64,000 nucleotides of DNA from Ciceribacter ferrooxidans (GTDB lineage Bacteria > Pseudomonadota > Alphaproteobacteria > Rhizobiales > Rhizobiaceae), in the NCBI RefSeq assembly GCF_004137355.1, contig NZ_SDVB01000253.1, positions 124,001 through 188,000 on the forward strand. The letters run 5' to 3'. Of this stretch, positions 44,677-52,485 are shown piece after piece (the first letter of the stretch is position 1; every line of letters starts with the position of its first letter). The notes beneath the pieces were generated by a model that had not been told where the DNA came from, did no database searches, and saw nothing but the letters and a program-made list of their open reading frames with translations. The position numbers were made by a program, and so were the translations under genes.

Positions 44677-45131
44677 GAGGTGAATACTCCAGTTATCTCG
44701 CCGGAGTACTCCAAAATATGAGTTAATTTGTCAAGTATTAACGATCGATCGGCCGAGGAAAATTCCGGCCGCGCGGGCCGGCGTCTTTCCGCGCAGAGCA
44801 CCTGTTTCGGATAGGTACAGTTCGGGCGGGATCGTTAGAGCGCCTTTAATGAGCTCCTTCGAAATAGCGGTGCATTTGTGGGGAAGGGCTAAACGCTGCG
44901 CGCGCAACTGATATGGTCCGCCCCAGCCACTCCTGAGGTGGTCAGGAGCCCACGTCCACCCCCCACCCCCCAGCCGGTCGTGGGCTCCGCTTTGTCTGAA
45001 TCTGCCGGCAGACCTCGAAGGAGATCCGGCACCGCGCATCTGCACCACTTCTCCTCGATCTCACGACAAAGGGCCCGGACAGGTCATCTGGCACGTGCCA
45101 AGGCATACGAAGAGTTGTTTTCGGGTTGTTC
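44677..45131. other. Gene-free structured region, possible small RNA
   Basis: 455 bp without a convincing gene. Near the receptor end lie a GGAGTACTCC palindrome and the RirA-like box. At 44930-44948 a 7-bp hairpin (CTCCTGA/TCAGGAG) is followed by an overlapping 10-bp stem (44945-44954 with 44979-44988) whose 24-nt loop is nearly pure C and A (44955-44978). C-rich loops are known in rhizobial small RNAs that bind ribosome sites. On the other strand the same loop is a G-rich tract that could form a quadruplex. No T-run terminator was seen. Confidence 0.35.
44719..44733 (-). promoter_or_regulatory. RirA-type iron box upstream of the TonB receptor
   Basis: On the minus strand TGACAAATTAACTCA, a TGA-N9-TCA match to the rhizobial iron-responsive operator. 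It overlaps TTGACA (44729-44734), a -35 element for the receptor operon, so RirA would block transcription in iron-replete cells. Confidence 0.6.
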
Positions 45132-45611
45132 TTAATGCGCCGACATCGGTCGCCGATTTGCCGGATCGTCCAGCGCTGGATTGTAGAACATCGCCAATAC
45201 GAGACTTCGGGCGATGCGTTCCGCGGTCGCCATGAACCATTGTGCAGCTTCTTCGCTCGGCGCGATATCGTCGAGAGTCGCGCGGAAGAGTGCCAGCCAC
45301 TCGGCGAACAGGCCCTCATAGACGCCCTCCACGCCGAGATGGGCCTGAACCGGCTTGCCGCCGTAGGTGCCGGTCCTGAACGCGATGGACGACCAGAAGC
45401 TCTTCATCTTCGTCAGGTGGTCAGGCCAGCGCCCGGCAAGCCGTTGTTCGAAGACAGGTCCGAGATGTTCATGGGCGCGGATGCGACCATAGAAGGTTTC
45501 GACCAGAAGGTCGATGAACGCGGCATCCACGCCGAGACGCTCCATCTCCGTCTGGGCGCGTTCGCGTATACCGGCAACATGGGCTGCGCGCGCGGTCAGA
45601 TCGACGGGCAT
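45132..45611 (-). CDS. Group III truncated haemoglobin
   Basis: 159 residues with the TrHb3 pattern: FYGRIRAHEHLGPVFEQRL, WPDHLTKMKSFWSSIAFRTGTYGG and HLGVEG, the heme-binding His and the aromatic residues of the distal pocket being in the expected places. Thought to handle NO, O2 or peroxide in low oxygen. A TTGA-N6-TCAA box lies 40 bp upstream, and GGGGGAG precedes the ATG. Confidence 0.92.
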   Translation of the reverse strand: MPVDLTARAAHVAGIRERAQTEMERLGVDAAFIDLLVETFYGRIRAHEHLGPVFEQRLAGRWPDHLTKMKSFWSSIAFRTGTYGGKPVQAHLGVEGVYEGLFAEWLALFRATLDDIAPSEEAAQWFMATAERIARSLVLAMFYNPALDDPANRRPMSAH

Positions 45612-45650
45612 TGATGACGTCTCCCCCAGATTGGTTTCTCTTCAGTTGGG

Positions 45651-45664
45651 TTGATATCTGTCAA
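45651..45664 (-). promoter_or_regulatory. FNR/FixK-like box upstream of truncated haemoglobin
   Basis: TTGACAGATATCAA on the minus strand (TTGATATCTGTCAA on plus): fits TTGA-N6-TCAA with one deviation from the 14-bp consensus. It ends 39 bp before the start codon; a class II promoter would then have a very short leader. Confidence 0.6.
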
Positions 45665-45801
45665 TTTTAAGGCACTTACGAGGCGCACACGAGCGCGTAC
45701 GTACTCCGCATATCTAGAGTGCGAAACTTCCGGTGCAATGCGGCCATATGTCCGTCGGGCGACGATTGTCGGCCCTTGACCCGCTCGCTGGAATGGATAA
45801 G

Positions 45802-45816
45802 TTAGAATTATTCTAA
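45802..45816 (+). promoter_or_regulatory. Irr-type iron control element (ICE) of mbfA
   Basis: TTAGAAT-T-ATTCTAA, a perfect 7-bp inverted repeat matching the TTAGAA-N3-TTCTAA form of Irr targets. TTGACC at 45776-45781 is the likely -35 element and the ICE overlaps the -10 region (TAGAAT). Irr would repress under low iron. Confidence 0.72.
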
Positions 45817-45828
45817 ATGGAGTTATTT

Positions 45829-46815
45829 ATGCTCGGTCGATTTTTCCCATCTTCTTCGAAACGCTCCTTCGCGAGCCTGAGCGAGCAGGAGATACTGGCG
45901 CTGGCGATCTCCTCGGAGGAGGACGACGCGCGGATCTATCTTGCCTACGCCGATCAGCTGCGCGCCCAGTATCCGCAGTCTGCCAAGGTGTTCGAAGACA
46001 TGGCGGAGGTCGAGCATTCCCACCGCAACATGCTGATCGAGATGCATCGTCAGCGGTTCGGCGAGCGCATTCCTCTCATCCGTCGTGAATATGTCAGCGA
46101 CTTTTACAGCCGCAAGCCCGACTGGCTGCGGGCCAATCAGACACTCGAGCAAATCCGCGACGAGGCGGAGGCGATGGAGCAATCGGCCTACCGCTTCTAC
46201 ACCGAGGCGGCCAAACGGACGAGCGATGCCGAAACGCGACGGCTCCTCGGCGATCTGGCATTGGCCGAGCAGGGGCACGAGGAAATTGCCCGGATGCTGG
46301 GCGAAAAGCATGTGCCTGCCGACGTCGCGCACGAAGAGGCGCAAACAGCCCGACGGCAGTTCATCCTGACATATGTGCAGCCGGGCCTTGCAGGCTTGAT
46401 GGACGGCTCGGTCTCCACGCTCGCACCGATCTTTGCCGCGGCGTTCGCCACAGGTGATACCTGGCAGACCTTCCTCGTCGGTCTCTCCGCGTCCGTCGGC
46501 GCCGGCATCTCGATGGGTTTCACCGAAGCCGCACACGACGACGGCAAGCTCTCCGGTCGCGGTTCGCCGGTGAAGCGCGGCCTCGCGTCCGGCGTCATGA
46601 CGGCACTCGGCGGTCTCGGTCATGCGCTGCCTTATCTCATCCCGCATTTCTGGACGGCGACGATCACCGCATCGGTCATCGTCTTCATCGAACTCTGGGC
46701 GATCGCCTTCATCCAGAACAAATACATGGAGACGCCGTTCCTGCGCGCGGCCATGCAGGTGGTGCTCGGTGGCTCGCTGGTTCTTGCCGCAGGTATTCTG
46801 ATCGGCAACGGCTAG
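45829..46815 (+). CDS. mbfA: Membrane-bound ferritin-like iron exporter MbfA
   Basis: 328 residues: N-terminal ferritin-like/erythrin domain (about 10-165, with the ExxH iron-ligand motifs EVEHSHRNML and EAEAMEQSAYRFYTEAAKR, AEQGHEEIARML) joined to a C-terminal VIT1/CCC1-type membrane domain (about 190-328). MbfA exports iron and protects against iron and peroxide stress in Bradyrhizobium and Agrobacterium. Start at 45829 is chosen because GGAG lies 6 nt upstream; ATG 45817 would begin inside the control site. Confidence 0.93.
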   Translation: MLGRFFPSSSKRSFASLSEQEILALAISSEEDDARIYLAYADQLRAQYPQSAKVFEDMAEVEHSHRNMLIEMHRQRFGERIPLIRREYVSDFYSRKPDWLRANQTLEQIRDEAEAMEQSAYRFYTEAAKRTSDAETRRLLGDLALAEQGHEEIARMLGEKHVPADVAHEEAQTARRQFILTYVQPGLAGLMDGSVSTLAPIFAAAFATGDTWQTFLVGLSASVGAGISMGFTEAAHDDGKLSGRGSPVKRGLASGVMTALGGLGHALPYLIPHFWTATITASVIVFIELWAIAFIQNKYMETPFLRAAMQVVLGGSLVLAAGILIGNG

Positions 46816-46925
46816 TCTGGCGGCCGGACGGCACGAGACAGGCGCCGTCCGCTTGCGCGCCGTTCTATTCGACTGTCGGCTGTCGTTGCCAACGAGTTGC
46901 GACGCAGCTAGCGTGGCGACGCACC

Positions 46926-48119
46926 ATGAAACCGTCCCCCCTGACCATCGGCCTGGGCGTTTCCATGACCGTCGGCTATGGAACGCTTCACTACTCGTTC
47001 TCGGTTCTCGCTCCTGCGATCGCACGCGATTTCGGGTGGGAAACGAGTTTTGTCTTCGGGGTGTTTTCAGCCGGCTTGCTTGCAGGGGCCGTATCGGCGC
47101 CGATCTTCGGACGGTCGATCGACCGCTTTGGCGCACGCCCGATCATGGTACTGGGGACGCTCGCTGCGACGCTCGCGCTGGGGCTCTATGCGGTCATGCA
47201 AAATGCGTGGCAGTTCGCGGCGGTTACCTTTCTCGCCGAATTCGTGGCCTTTGCCGTGCAGTACGACGCCGGTTTCGCTGCCCTTGCCCAGCGGCACGGT
47301 CAGGAGGCGAGGAGCCACGTGACGCTGGTCACGCTGATTGCAGGCTTCGCGTCGACCGTCTTCTGGCCCCTCGACCAATGGCTTCTGACGCTGATGGATT
47401 GGCGTGACGTCTATCTGGTCCTCGCCGCGGTCAATCTCGTCTTTGCCCTGCCCGTCCATCTGGCGGTACCTTCGTATCGTCCGCCGCGGAAAGAACAGGC
47501 GACCGCCACAGGGAAAGAAAGCCCAAAGGACAGTGGCACGCGGATGCCGATGGTGCTGATGGCAATCAGCCTGGCGGCAGGCGGTTTCCTGATCTCGGCT
47601 GTCAGCGCATCGCTGCTGGTGGTGCTTGGTGCCGCCGGCTACTCGCCAGCCGTCGCGACCCTCGCCGGCAGTCTCATCGGGCCGTCGCAGGTGCTGGCGC
47701 GGCTCATCGAGTATTCGCAGCGGAGACTCTTCACGCCTGTGGTGACTGCGCTCGTCGCGTCCGGCGCGCTTTTCGTGTCGTTCCTGCTCCTGTCGTCCGC
47801 ACTCGTGCGGCCGATCATCGCCGTTCCGATGTTTTTTGCCGTCATCTACGGCGCGGGGCAGGGGCTGACGTCTATCGTTCGGGGCGTGCTGCCCTTGCAT
47901 TATTTCGGCACAGCCGGCTATGGCCAAACGATGGGGATCCTGTCGGGCGCCCGAATGGTGCTTTCCGCCGCTGCGCCGGTTTCGATCGTCTTTGTCAGCG
48001 AAAGAGCCGGGGCGGGCGTCGCCATCCTTTTCCTGCTCGCCGCCGCCGGCATTTCTGCAGGAGCGATGGCCTTGCTTTCACGGCTACCGCCGCTGACACG
48101 CGAGGTGCCCGGCAGCTGA
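46926..48119 (+). CDS. MFS transporter
   Basis: 397 residues, about 12 membrane segments with the MFS loop motif FGRSIDRFGARP after helix 2. Substrate cannot be told. No strong ribosome site, but the start agrees with the first helix (TIGLGVSMTVGYGTLHYSFS). Single gene between mbfA and a convergent peptidase gene. Confidence 0.87.
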   Translation: MKPSPLTIGLGVSMTVGYGTLHYSFSVLAPAIARDFGWETSFVFGVFSAGLLAGAVSAPIFGRSIDRFGARPIMVLGTLAATLALGLYAVMQNAWQFAAVTFLAEFVAFAVQYDAGFAALAQRHGQEARSHVTLVTLIAGFASTVFWPLDQWLLTLMDWRDVYLVLAAVNLVFALPVHLAVPSYRPPRKEQATATGKESPKDSGTRMPMVLMAISLAAGGFLISAVSASLLVVLGAAGYSPAVATLAGSLIGPSQVLARLIEYSQRRLFTPVVTALVASGALFVSFLLLSSALVRPIIAVPMFFAVIYGAGQGLTSIVRGVLPLHYFGTAGYGQTMGILSGARMVLSAAAPVSIVFVSERAGAGVAILFLLAAAGISAGAMALLSRLPPLTREVPGS

Positions 48120-48140
48120 GAGAATGCGGTCCGGAATCGG

Positions 48141-48761
48141 TTATTTCAACGCGCCGACCATGAGATCGGTCGTGCCGTTCTCGATCGTCACCCACCGGCC
48201 GCTATCGAAGCCCGCCTGCCGCTTGAGGTAGGTATACGGCGTTGCAGTCCAGAGTTTGACCTCGTCGTTCAAGTTGTCGAGGACATAGTCGCCTTGGGCT
48301 GCGCGCACCGTCAGGACCGCGTGGCCTTCACCGTCCGGCTTGCGCACGACGGTGATGAGAAGATCCGAAGGATCGAAACCCGCTTCGATCAGCTTCTTGC
48401 GCTTCAGCAGAACGAAGTCCTCGCAGTCGCCGACATCGGTCGGATAGGTCCACATTTCTTCGCGGCCGTAGATGTCGGAGTCGGTCATCGGGGTGACCGA
48501 GGCATTCACCGCAGTATTGATGTCTCGCAGAACGCTCCAGCCCCGGTCGGTTATCCGGGGCGCCGGGGCGTTCGCACGGCCGTGGACGCCGCATTCGTCG
48601 CGATGAGTACGGCAGAATTCGTAGTGACCGATCGGCTGTGAGGTGACGGCTCCGATAACCATGGCCTTCGGTGCCGCGGGCGCCGAGAAGCCACTGTTGA
48701 TGGGCACAAAAAATGCCGTCGCCGCCAATACCGCGGCGAGCGCGCGCGAACCGTTCCTCAT
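48141..48761 (-). CDS. Transglutaminase-like cysteine peptidase (BTLCP)
   Basis: 206 residues with signal peptide (about 1-27) and a papain-like BTLCP fold (PF06035, LapG family): catalytic Cys113 in VGDCEDF, His147 in GEGHAVLTV, Asp162 in VLDNLND. In pseudomonads LapG is a periplasmic protease that releases large adhesins; rhizobial copies are abundant and mostly uncharacterised. AAAGGGAC precedes the ATG. A perfect CtrA box overlaps the promoter (48782-48796). Confidence 0.9.
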   Translation of the reverse strand: MRNGSRALAAVLAATAFFVPINSGFSAPAAPKAMVIGAVTSQPIGHYEFCRTHRDECGVHGRANAPAPRITDRGWSVLRDINTAVNASVTPMTDSDIYGREEMWTYPTDVGDCEDFVLLKRKKLIEAGFDPSDLLITVVRKPDGEGHAVLTVRAAQGDYVLDNLNDEVKLWTATPYTYLKRQAGFDSGRWVTIENGTTDLMVGALK

Positions 48762-48781
48762 GAACCCGTCCCTTTATATCG

Positions 48782-48796
48782 TTAACGAAGAGTTAA
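48782..48796 (-). promoter_or_regulatory. CtrA-type motif upstream of BTLCP peptidase gene
   Basis: TTAA-N7-TTAA, perfect on both strands (minus strand also gives the extra C, TTAAC). It lies 20 bp before the start codon and overlaps a -10 candidate (TTAACT, 17 bp after TTGACT), so CtrA would rather repress than activate. A TTAACCAT octamer stands further up (48856-48863). Confidence 0.6.
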
Positions 48797-48869
48797 TGCT
48801 GGACGGGCGTGTTAGTCAATCATTAGCAACTGCTGAAGACAGGCATTTCGCGGCTATGGTTAAAATGCA

Positions 48870-49676
48870 TCACCTTGCTTCGGAAATGCCGAGGATCGCA
48901 GCGTTCATCCGCTCGATGTCCTGGGGGCGGGAGAGACGGTGGTCGCCGTCGCGGATCAGCGTCAGGACGACGTCGTCGGCTGGCAGGAATTCGATGAGTT
49001 TCAGGGCGTGGGTGTAAGGCACGTCGGGATCCACCATTCCTTGCAGGATGTGTATCGGGCAGCCGGTCTCGATGATTCCGGTGAGAACCCGATTGTTGCG
49101 CCCATCCTCGATCAGGGCCCGGGTGAAGATGTTCGGCTCGGGACTGTACTGCGACGGTTCTTCGAAATAGCCGCGCGCCTCCAGTGACCGTTGCTCGTCT
49201 GCGCTGAGATTGGGCTCCACCAGTTCGGTGGTGAAGTCGGGTGCGGGTGCAATGAGCACCATGCCTTCGAGCTTCGCGCCTGCTCCCCGGCGCTGGAGCT
49301 CCTGCGCAAGGCGAAGCGCGATCCAGCCGCCCATGGAAGAACCGACGAGGACGACGCGCCCCGGTGCTGCCTCATCGAGGACGGCAAACGCCTCCTCCAG
49401 CCAGCGCGAGATGGTACCGAGCTTGAAGTCGCCTCCCGAGGCGCCGTGGCCGGAATAGTCGAAGCGGATCGCCTGGCGACCGGTGCGGGCAGCAAGACGG
49501 TCGAGTTCCTCCGCCTTGGTCCCGCTCATATCGGAGCGATAGCCGCCCAGCCACATCAGAGCCGGGCCGGCAGCGCGGTCGGTGGCCGGCCGGATCAGCA
49601 TCGCGATCTCGCGCCTCGTCTCGCCCGAGCCCACAACAAGATGCTGCAGTCGGGGCTCGGTCTTGATGTCTGTCAT
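48870..49676 (-). CDS. Alpha/beta hydrolase
   Basis: 268 residues with the alpha/beta hydrolase fold: nucleophile elbow VLVGSSMGGWIALRL (Ser), acid DPDVPYTHAL and His in RDGDHRLSRPQDI. Serine esterase/hydrolase, substrate unknown, similar to acyl-hydrolases annotated as palmitoyl-thioesterase-like. The ATG at 49676 has GGAG 6 nt upstream; a TTG four codons earlier is not supported. Confidence 0.9.
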   Translation of the reverse strand: MTDIKTEPRLQHLVVGSGETRREIAMLIRPATDRAAGPALMWLGGYRSDMSGTKAEELDRLAARTGRQAIRFDYSGHGASGGDFKLGTISRWLEEAFAVLDEAAPGRVVLVGSSMGGWIALRLAQELQRRGAGAKLEGMVLIAPAPDFTTELVEPNLSADEQRSLEARGYFEEPSQYSPEPNIFTRALIEDGRNNRVLTGIIETGCPIHILQGMVDPDVPYTHALKLIEFLPADDVVLTLIRDGDHRLSRPQDIERMNAAILGISEAR

Positions 49677-49857
49677 GAGGAACTCCAAATCTCGCTACGC
49701 ATTCATAAAACTGATTCGTTCTTGCGAGCACACTAGGTGATTTTCTTTCCGAAGCGTGTTATTAGCCTTGCCGCGGTGGCTGCAAGCGCGACGGAAAGAC
49801 GAGATTTCGCTCCGGCCGGCAATGCCGCATTCGGAAACAAATGAGGAGAATACGACC

Positions 49858-50394
49858 ATTCGCAGACCTTTCAAAGCCGACGCCCCCGTAAAGGAAGGGC
49901 CGCGCTCAAACCGGGAGATCAGGATCCCCAGAGTTCAGCTTATCAATGAAGAAGGTCAGAACCTCGGCATCGTGCCGACGGACGAGGCCCTTCGCATGGC
50001 CGAAGAGGCCGGTCTTGATCTCGTCGAGATCTCGCCGAATGCTGAACCTCCGGTCTGCAAGATCCTGGATCTCGGCAAGCTGAAATACGCCAACCAGAAG
50101 AAGGCGGCCGAAGCGCGCAAGAAGCAGAAGATCGTCGAGGTCAAGGAAATCAAGATGCGGCCGAACATCGACACTCATGATTATGAGGTGAAGATGAAGG
50201 CGATGAGCCGCTTCTTCGAAGAAGGCGACAAGGTCAAGGTGACCCTGAAGTTCCGCGGCCGCGAAATGGCTCACCAGGAACTCGGCATGAAGCTTCTGCA
50301 GCAGGTGAAGGAAGATACCCTGGCTATCGCCAAGGTGGAAGCGGAGCCGAAGCTCGAAGGCCGCCAGATGATGATGGTACTGGCGCCGAAGTGA
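49858..50394 (+). CDS. infC: Translation initiation factor IF-3, ATT start
   Basis: 178 residues. N-domain ([53 protein letters not shown]) and C-domain ([20 protein letters not shown] ... [12 protein letters not shown]) are both complete. The only start that gives the usual MRRPFK N-terminus is ATT at 49858, preceded by GAGGAG; no ATG/GTG/TTG is near in frame. An AUU start is known for infC and is the basis of IF-3 autoregulation. First gene of infC-rpmI-rplT-pheST. Confidence 0.95.
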   Translation: MRRPFKADAPVKEGPRSNREIRIPRVQLINEEGQNLGIVPTDEALRMAEEAGLDLVEISPNAEPPVCKILDLGKLKYANQKKAAEARKKQKIVEVKEIKMRPNIDTHDYEVKMKAMSRFFEEGDKVKVTLKFRGREMAHQELGMKLLQQVKEDTLAIAKVEAEPKLEGRQMMMVLAPK

Positions 50395-50420
50395 GGTGAA
50401 TGCCTGCACTTCTGTGACCA

Positions 50421-50445
50421 AAGCCGCCGCCTGCCGGCGGCTTTT
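50421..50445 (+). terminator. Hairpin terminator or attenuator after infC
   Basis: 9-bp perfect stem (AAGCCGCCG and complement) with a 5-nt loop, then TTTTC. A promoter for rpmI follows, so infC and the ribosomal genes can be separate units. Confidence 0.7.
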
Positions 50446-50479
50446 CACGTCTTTCGGCCGATTCCCCCGGCCGAACCCG

Positions 50480-50508
50480 TTGCGCTTTTGACCGAGTGCG
50501 GTTATAAG
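50480..50508 (+). promoter_or_regulatory. Promoter of rpmI-rplT
   Basis: TTGCGC (50480-50485) and TATAAG (50503-50508) with a 17-bp spacer, about 100 bp before rpmI. Confidence 0.55.
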
Positions 50509-50608
50509 CGCGCGTCCGAACGGTCCGGCAGGGCATGCCGTGGCCGTTTCTAATGCTTGAAAGGAGCCTCGTCTGTTCCTTTCGATACAAAAACAATGGA
50601 GTAGCAAA

Positions 50609-50812
50609 ATGCCCAAGATGAAGACGAAGTCTGCTGCCAAGAAGCGGTTCAAAGTCACCGCCACCGGCAAGGTGCTGGCAGCTGCTGCTGGCAAGCGCCA
50701 CGGCATGATCAAGCGGTCCAACAAGTTCATTCGCGACGCGCGCGGAACCATGGTTCTCGCCGACGCTGACGGCAAGAAGGTCGTCAAGAACTACCTGCCG
50801 AACGGTCTCTGA
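50609..50812 (+). CDS. rpmI: Ribosomal protein bL35
   Basis: 67 residues, basic, with the bL35 pattern [21 protein letters not shown] and KNYLPNGL end. Large-subunit protein. Followed after 36 bp by rplT, the conserved pair. Confidence 0.98.
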   Translation: MPKMKTKSAAKKRFKVTATGKVLAAAAGKRHGMIKRSNKFIRDARGTMVLADADGKKVVKNYLPNGL

Positions 50813-50848
50813 GACCCGGCTCTACTGGATTACTAAGGAGATCATGAC

Positions 50849-51253
50849 ATGGCACGCGTAAAACGCGGCGTTACCGCCCACGCCAAGCACAAGAAGGTTT
50901 TGAAGGCAGCCAAGGGTTTCTACGGCCGCCGCAAGAACACCATCCGCGCCGCAAAGGCCGCGGTTGACCGTTCCAAGCAGTACGCTTATCGCGACCGCAA
51001 GGTGAACAAGCGCAACTTCCGCGCTCTGTGGATTCAGCGCATCAATGCTGCCGTCCGCGAATTCGGCCTCACTTACGGCCGCTTTATCGACGGTCTCAAC
51101 AAGGCTGGTATCGAAGTCGACCGCAAGGTTCTTTCCGACCTCGCCATCCGCGAACCGGAAGCTTTCGGCGCGCTCGTTGCCGCCTCCAAGAAGGCCCTCG
51201 AGTACCTCAAGGAAGACGGTTCGGCCAATGAGTTTGAAAGCGCGGTTCGTTAA
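50849..51253 (+). CDS. rplT: Ribosomal protein bL20
   Basis: 134 residues, starting [21 protein letters not shown] and containing the conserved [13 protein letters not shown]. Needed early in 50S assembly. AAGGAG before the ATG; a strong terminator follows. Confidence 0.98.
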   Translation: MARVKRGVTAHAKHKKVLKAAKGFYGRRKNTIRAAKAAVDRSKQYAYRDRKVNKRNFRALWIQRINAAVREFGLTYGRFIDGLNKAGIEVDRKVLSDLAIREPEAFGALVAASKKALEYLKEDGSANEFESAVR

Positions 51254-51291
51254 GACCAGCGCTTCCCAAGCTTTCTAGAAATTCGATTGGG

Positions 51292-51325
51292 AAACCCGCG
51301 CTGGCAGGGCTGGCGCGGGTTTTTT
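51292..51325 (+). terminator. Rho-independent terminator after rplT
   Basis: 10-bp perfect stem (AAACCCGCGC and complement) with an 11-nt loop and a run of six T. Separates the ribosomal genes from pheS. Confidence 0.92.
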
Positions 51326-51386
51326 CTTTCTCGGTGTCATGCCGACCGCGAGACGGTGTCGGCAATCAGGGGCAGGAACAAGGGAC

Positions 51387-52472
51387 ATGTCCGATCTCGA
51401 CAGTTTGAAAACGGCCCTTCTGGCCGATATTGCCACCGCAGACGGTGAAGCGGAAATCGAGGCGCTGCGCGTCGCAGCTCTCGGCAAGAAGGGTTCGATT
51501 TCCGAGCTGCTGAAGACGCTCGGCTCGATGACGCCGGAGGAACGCCAGGCCCGGGGCGCGGCAATCAATGCGCTGAAGAATGAGGTGACCGAACAGATCA
51601 CCATGCGCAAGACCGAACTTCGCGACGCGGCGATTGCCGCCCGCCTTGCTGCCGAAACGGTGGACGTTTCGCTGCCTGTCCGCTCCTCGCCGGCCGAGCG
51701 CGGTCGCATTCATCCGATCAGCCAGATCGTCGACGAGATTACCGCCATCTTTGCCGATATGGGCTTCTCGATCGCGGAAGGTCCGGACATCGAAACCGAT
51801 TACTACAACTTCACCGCGCTCAACTTCCCGGAAGGCCATCCCGCCCGCGAGATGCACGACACCTTCTTCCTGGAGCCGGATGCCAATGGTGAGCGCAAGG
51901 TGCTGCGCACCCATACGTCTCCAGTACAGGTCCGCACCATGGAGGCGCAGAAGCCGCCGATCCGCATCGTCATCCCCGGCAAGACCTACCGTCAGGACTC
52001 GGATGCCACCCATTCGCCAATGTTCCATCAAGTCGAAGGCCTCGTCATCGACAAGACTGCGAACGTTGCAAACATGCGCTGGGTGCTCGAGGAATTCTGC
52101 AAGGCCTTCTTCGAGGTGGATAATGTCGTGATGCGCTTCCGGCCGTCCTTCTTCCCCTTCACCGAGCCGTCCTTCGAGGTCGATATCCAATGCGACCGTT
52201 CCTCGGGTCCGATCGTCAAGTTCGGCGAGGGTAAGGATTGGATGGAGATTCTCGGCTGCGGCATGGTGCATCCGAATGTTCTGCGTTCCGGCGGGCTCGA
52301 TCCTGACGAATATCAGGGCTTCGCCTGGGGCATGGGTCTCGACCGCATCGCCATGCTGAAATACGGCATGCCGGATCTCCGGGACTTCTTCAATGCCGAC
52401 GTTCGCTGGATGAGCCATTACGGTTTCCGCCCGCTCGACGTGCCGACGCTGTTCGGCGGCCTGAGCGCGTGA
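51387..52472 (+). CDS. pheS: Phenylalanyl-tRNA synthetase alpha subunit
   Basis: 361 residues, normal length. N-terminal coiled-coil tRNA-binding arm and class II catalytic core: motif 2 region [11 protein letters not shown] and motif 3 [17 protein letters not shown]. Forms the (alpha-beta)2 enzyme with PheT. The start at 51387 is chosen over an upstream frame to 51339 because it gives MSDLDSLK and has AAGGGAC before it. Confidence 0.97.
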   Translation: MSDLDSLKTALLADIATADGEAEIEALRVAALGKKGSISELLKTLGSMTPEERQARGAAINALKNEVTEQITMRKTELRDAAIAARLAAETVDVSLPVRSSPAERGRIHPISQIVDEITAIFADMGFSIAEGPDIETDYYNFTALNFPEGHPAREMHDTFFLEPDANGERKVLRTHTSPVQVRTMEAQKPPIRIVIPGKTYRQDSDATHSPMFHQVEGLVIDKTANVANMRWVLEEFCKAFFEVDNVVMRFRPSFFPFTEPSFEVDIQCDRSSGPIVKFGEGKDWMEILGCGMVHPNVLRSGGLDPDEYQGFAWGMGLDRIAMLKYGMPDLRDFFNADVRWMSHYGFRPLDVPTLFGGLSA

Positions 52473-52485
52473 AGAGGATAGAACG

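Noticed and set aside
46825-46851. Terminator after mbfA
   Set aside because: An 8-bp stem exists but has no T-run in either direction.
45823-47136. 437-codon minus frame across mbfA and the MFS gene
   Set aside because: Crosses two well-supported genes and their promoters; no domain.
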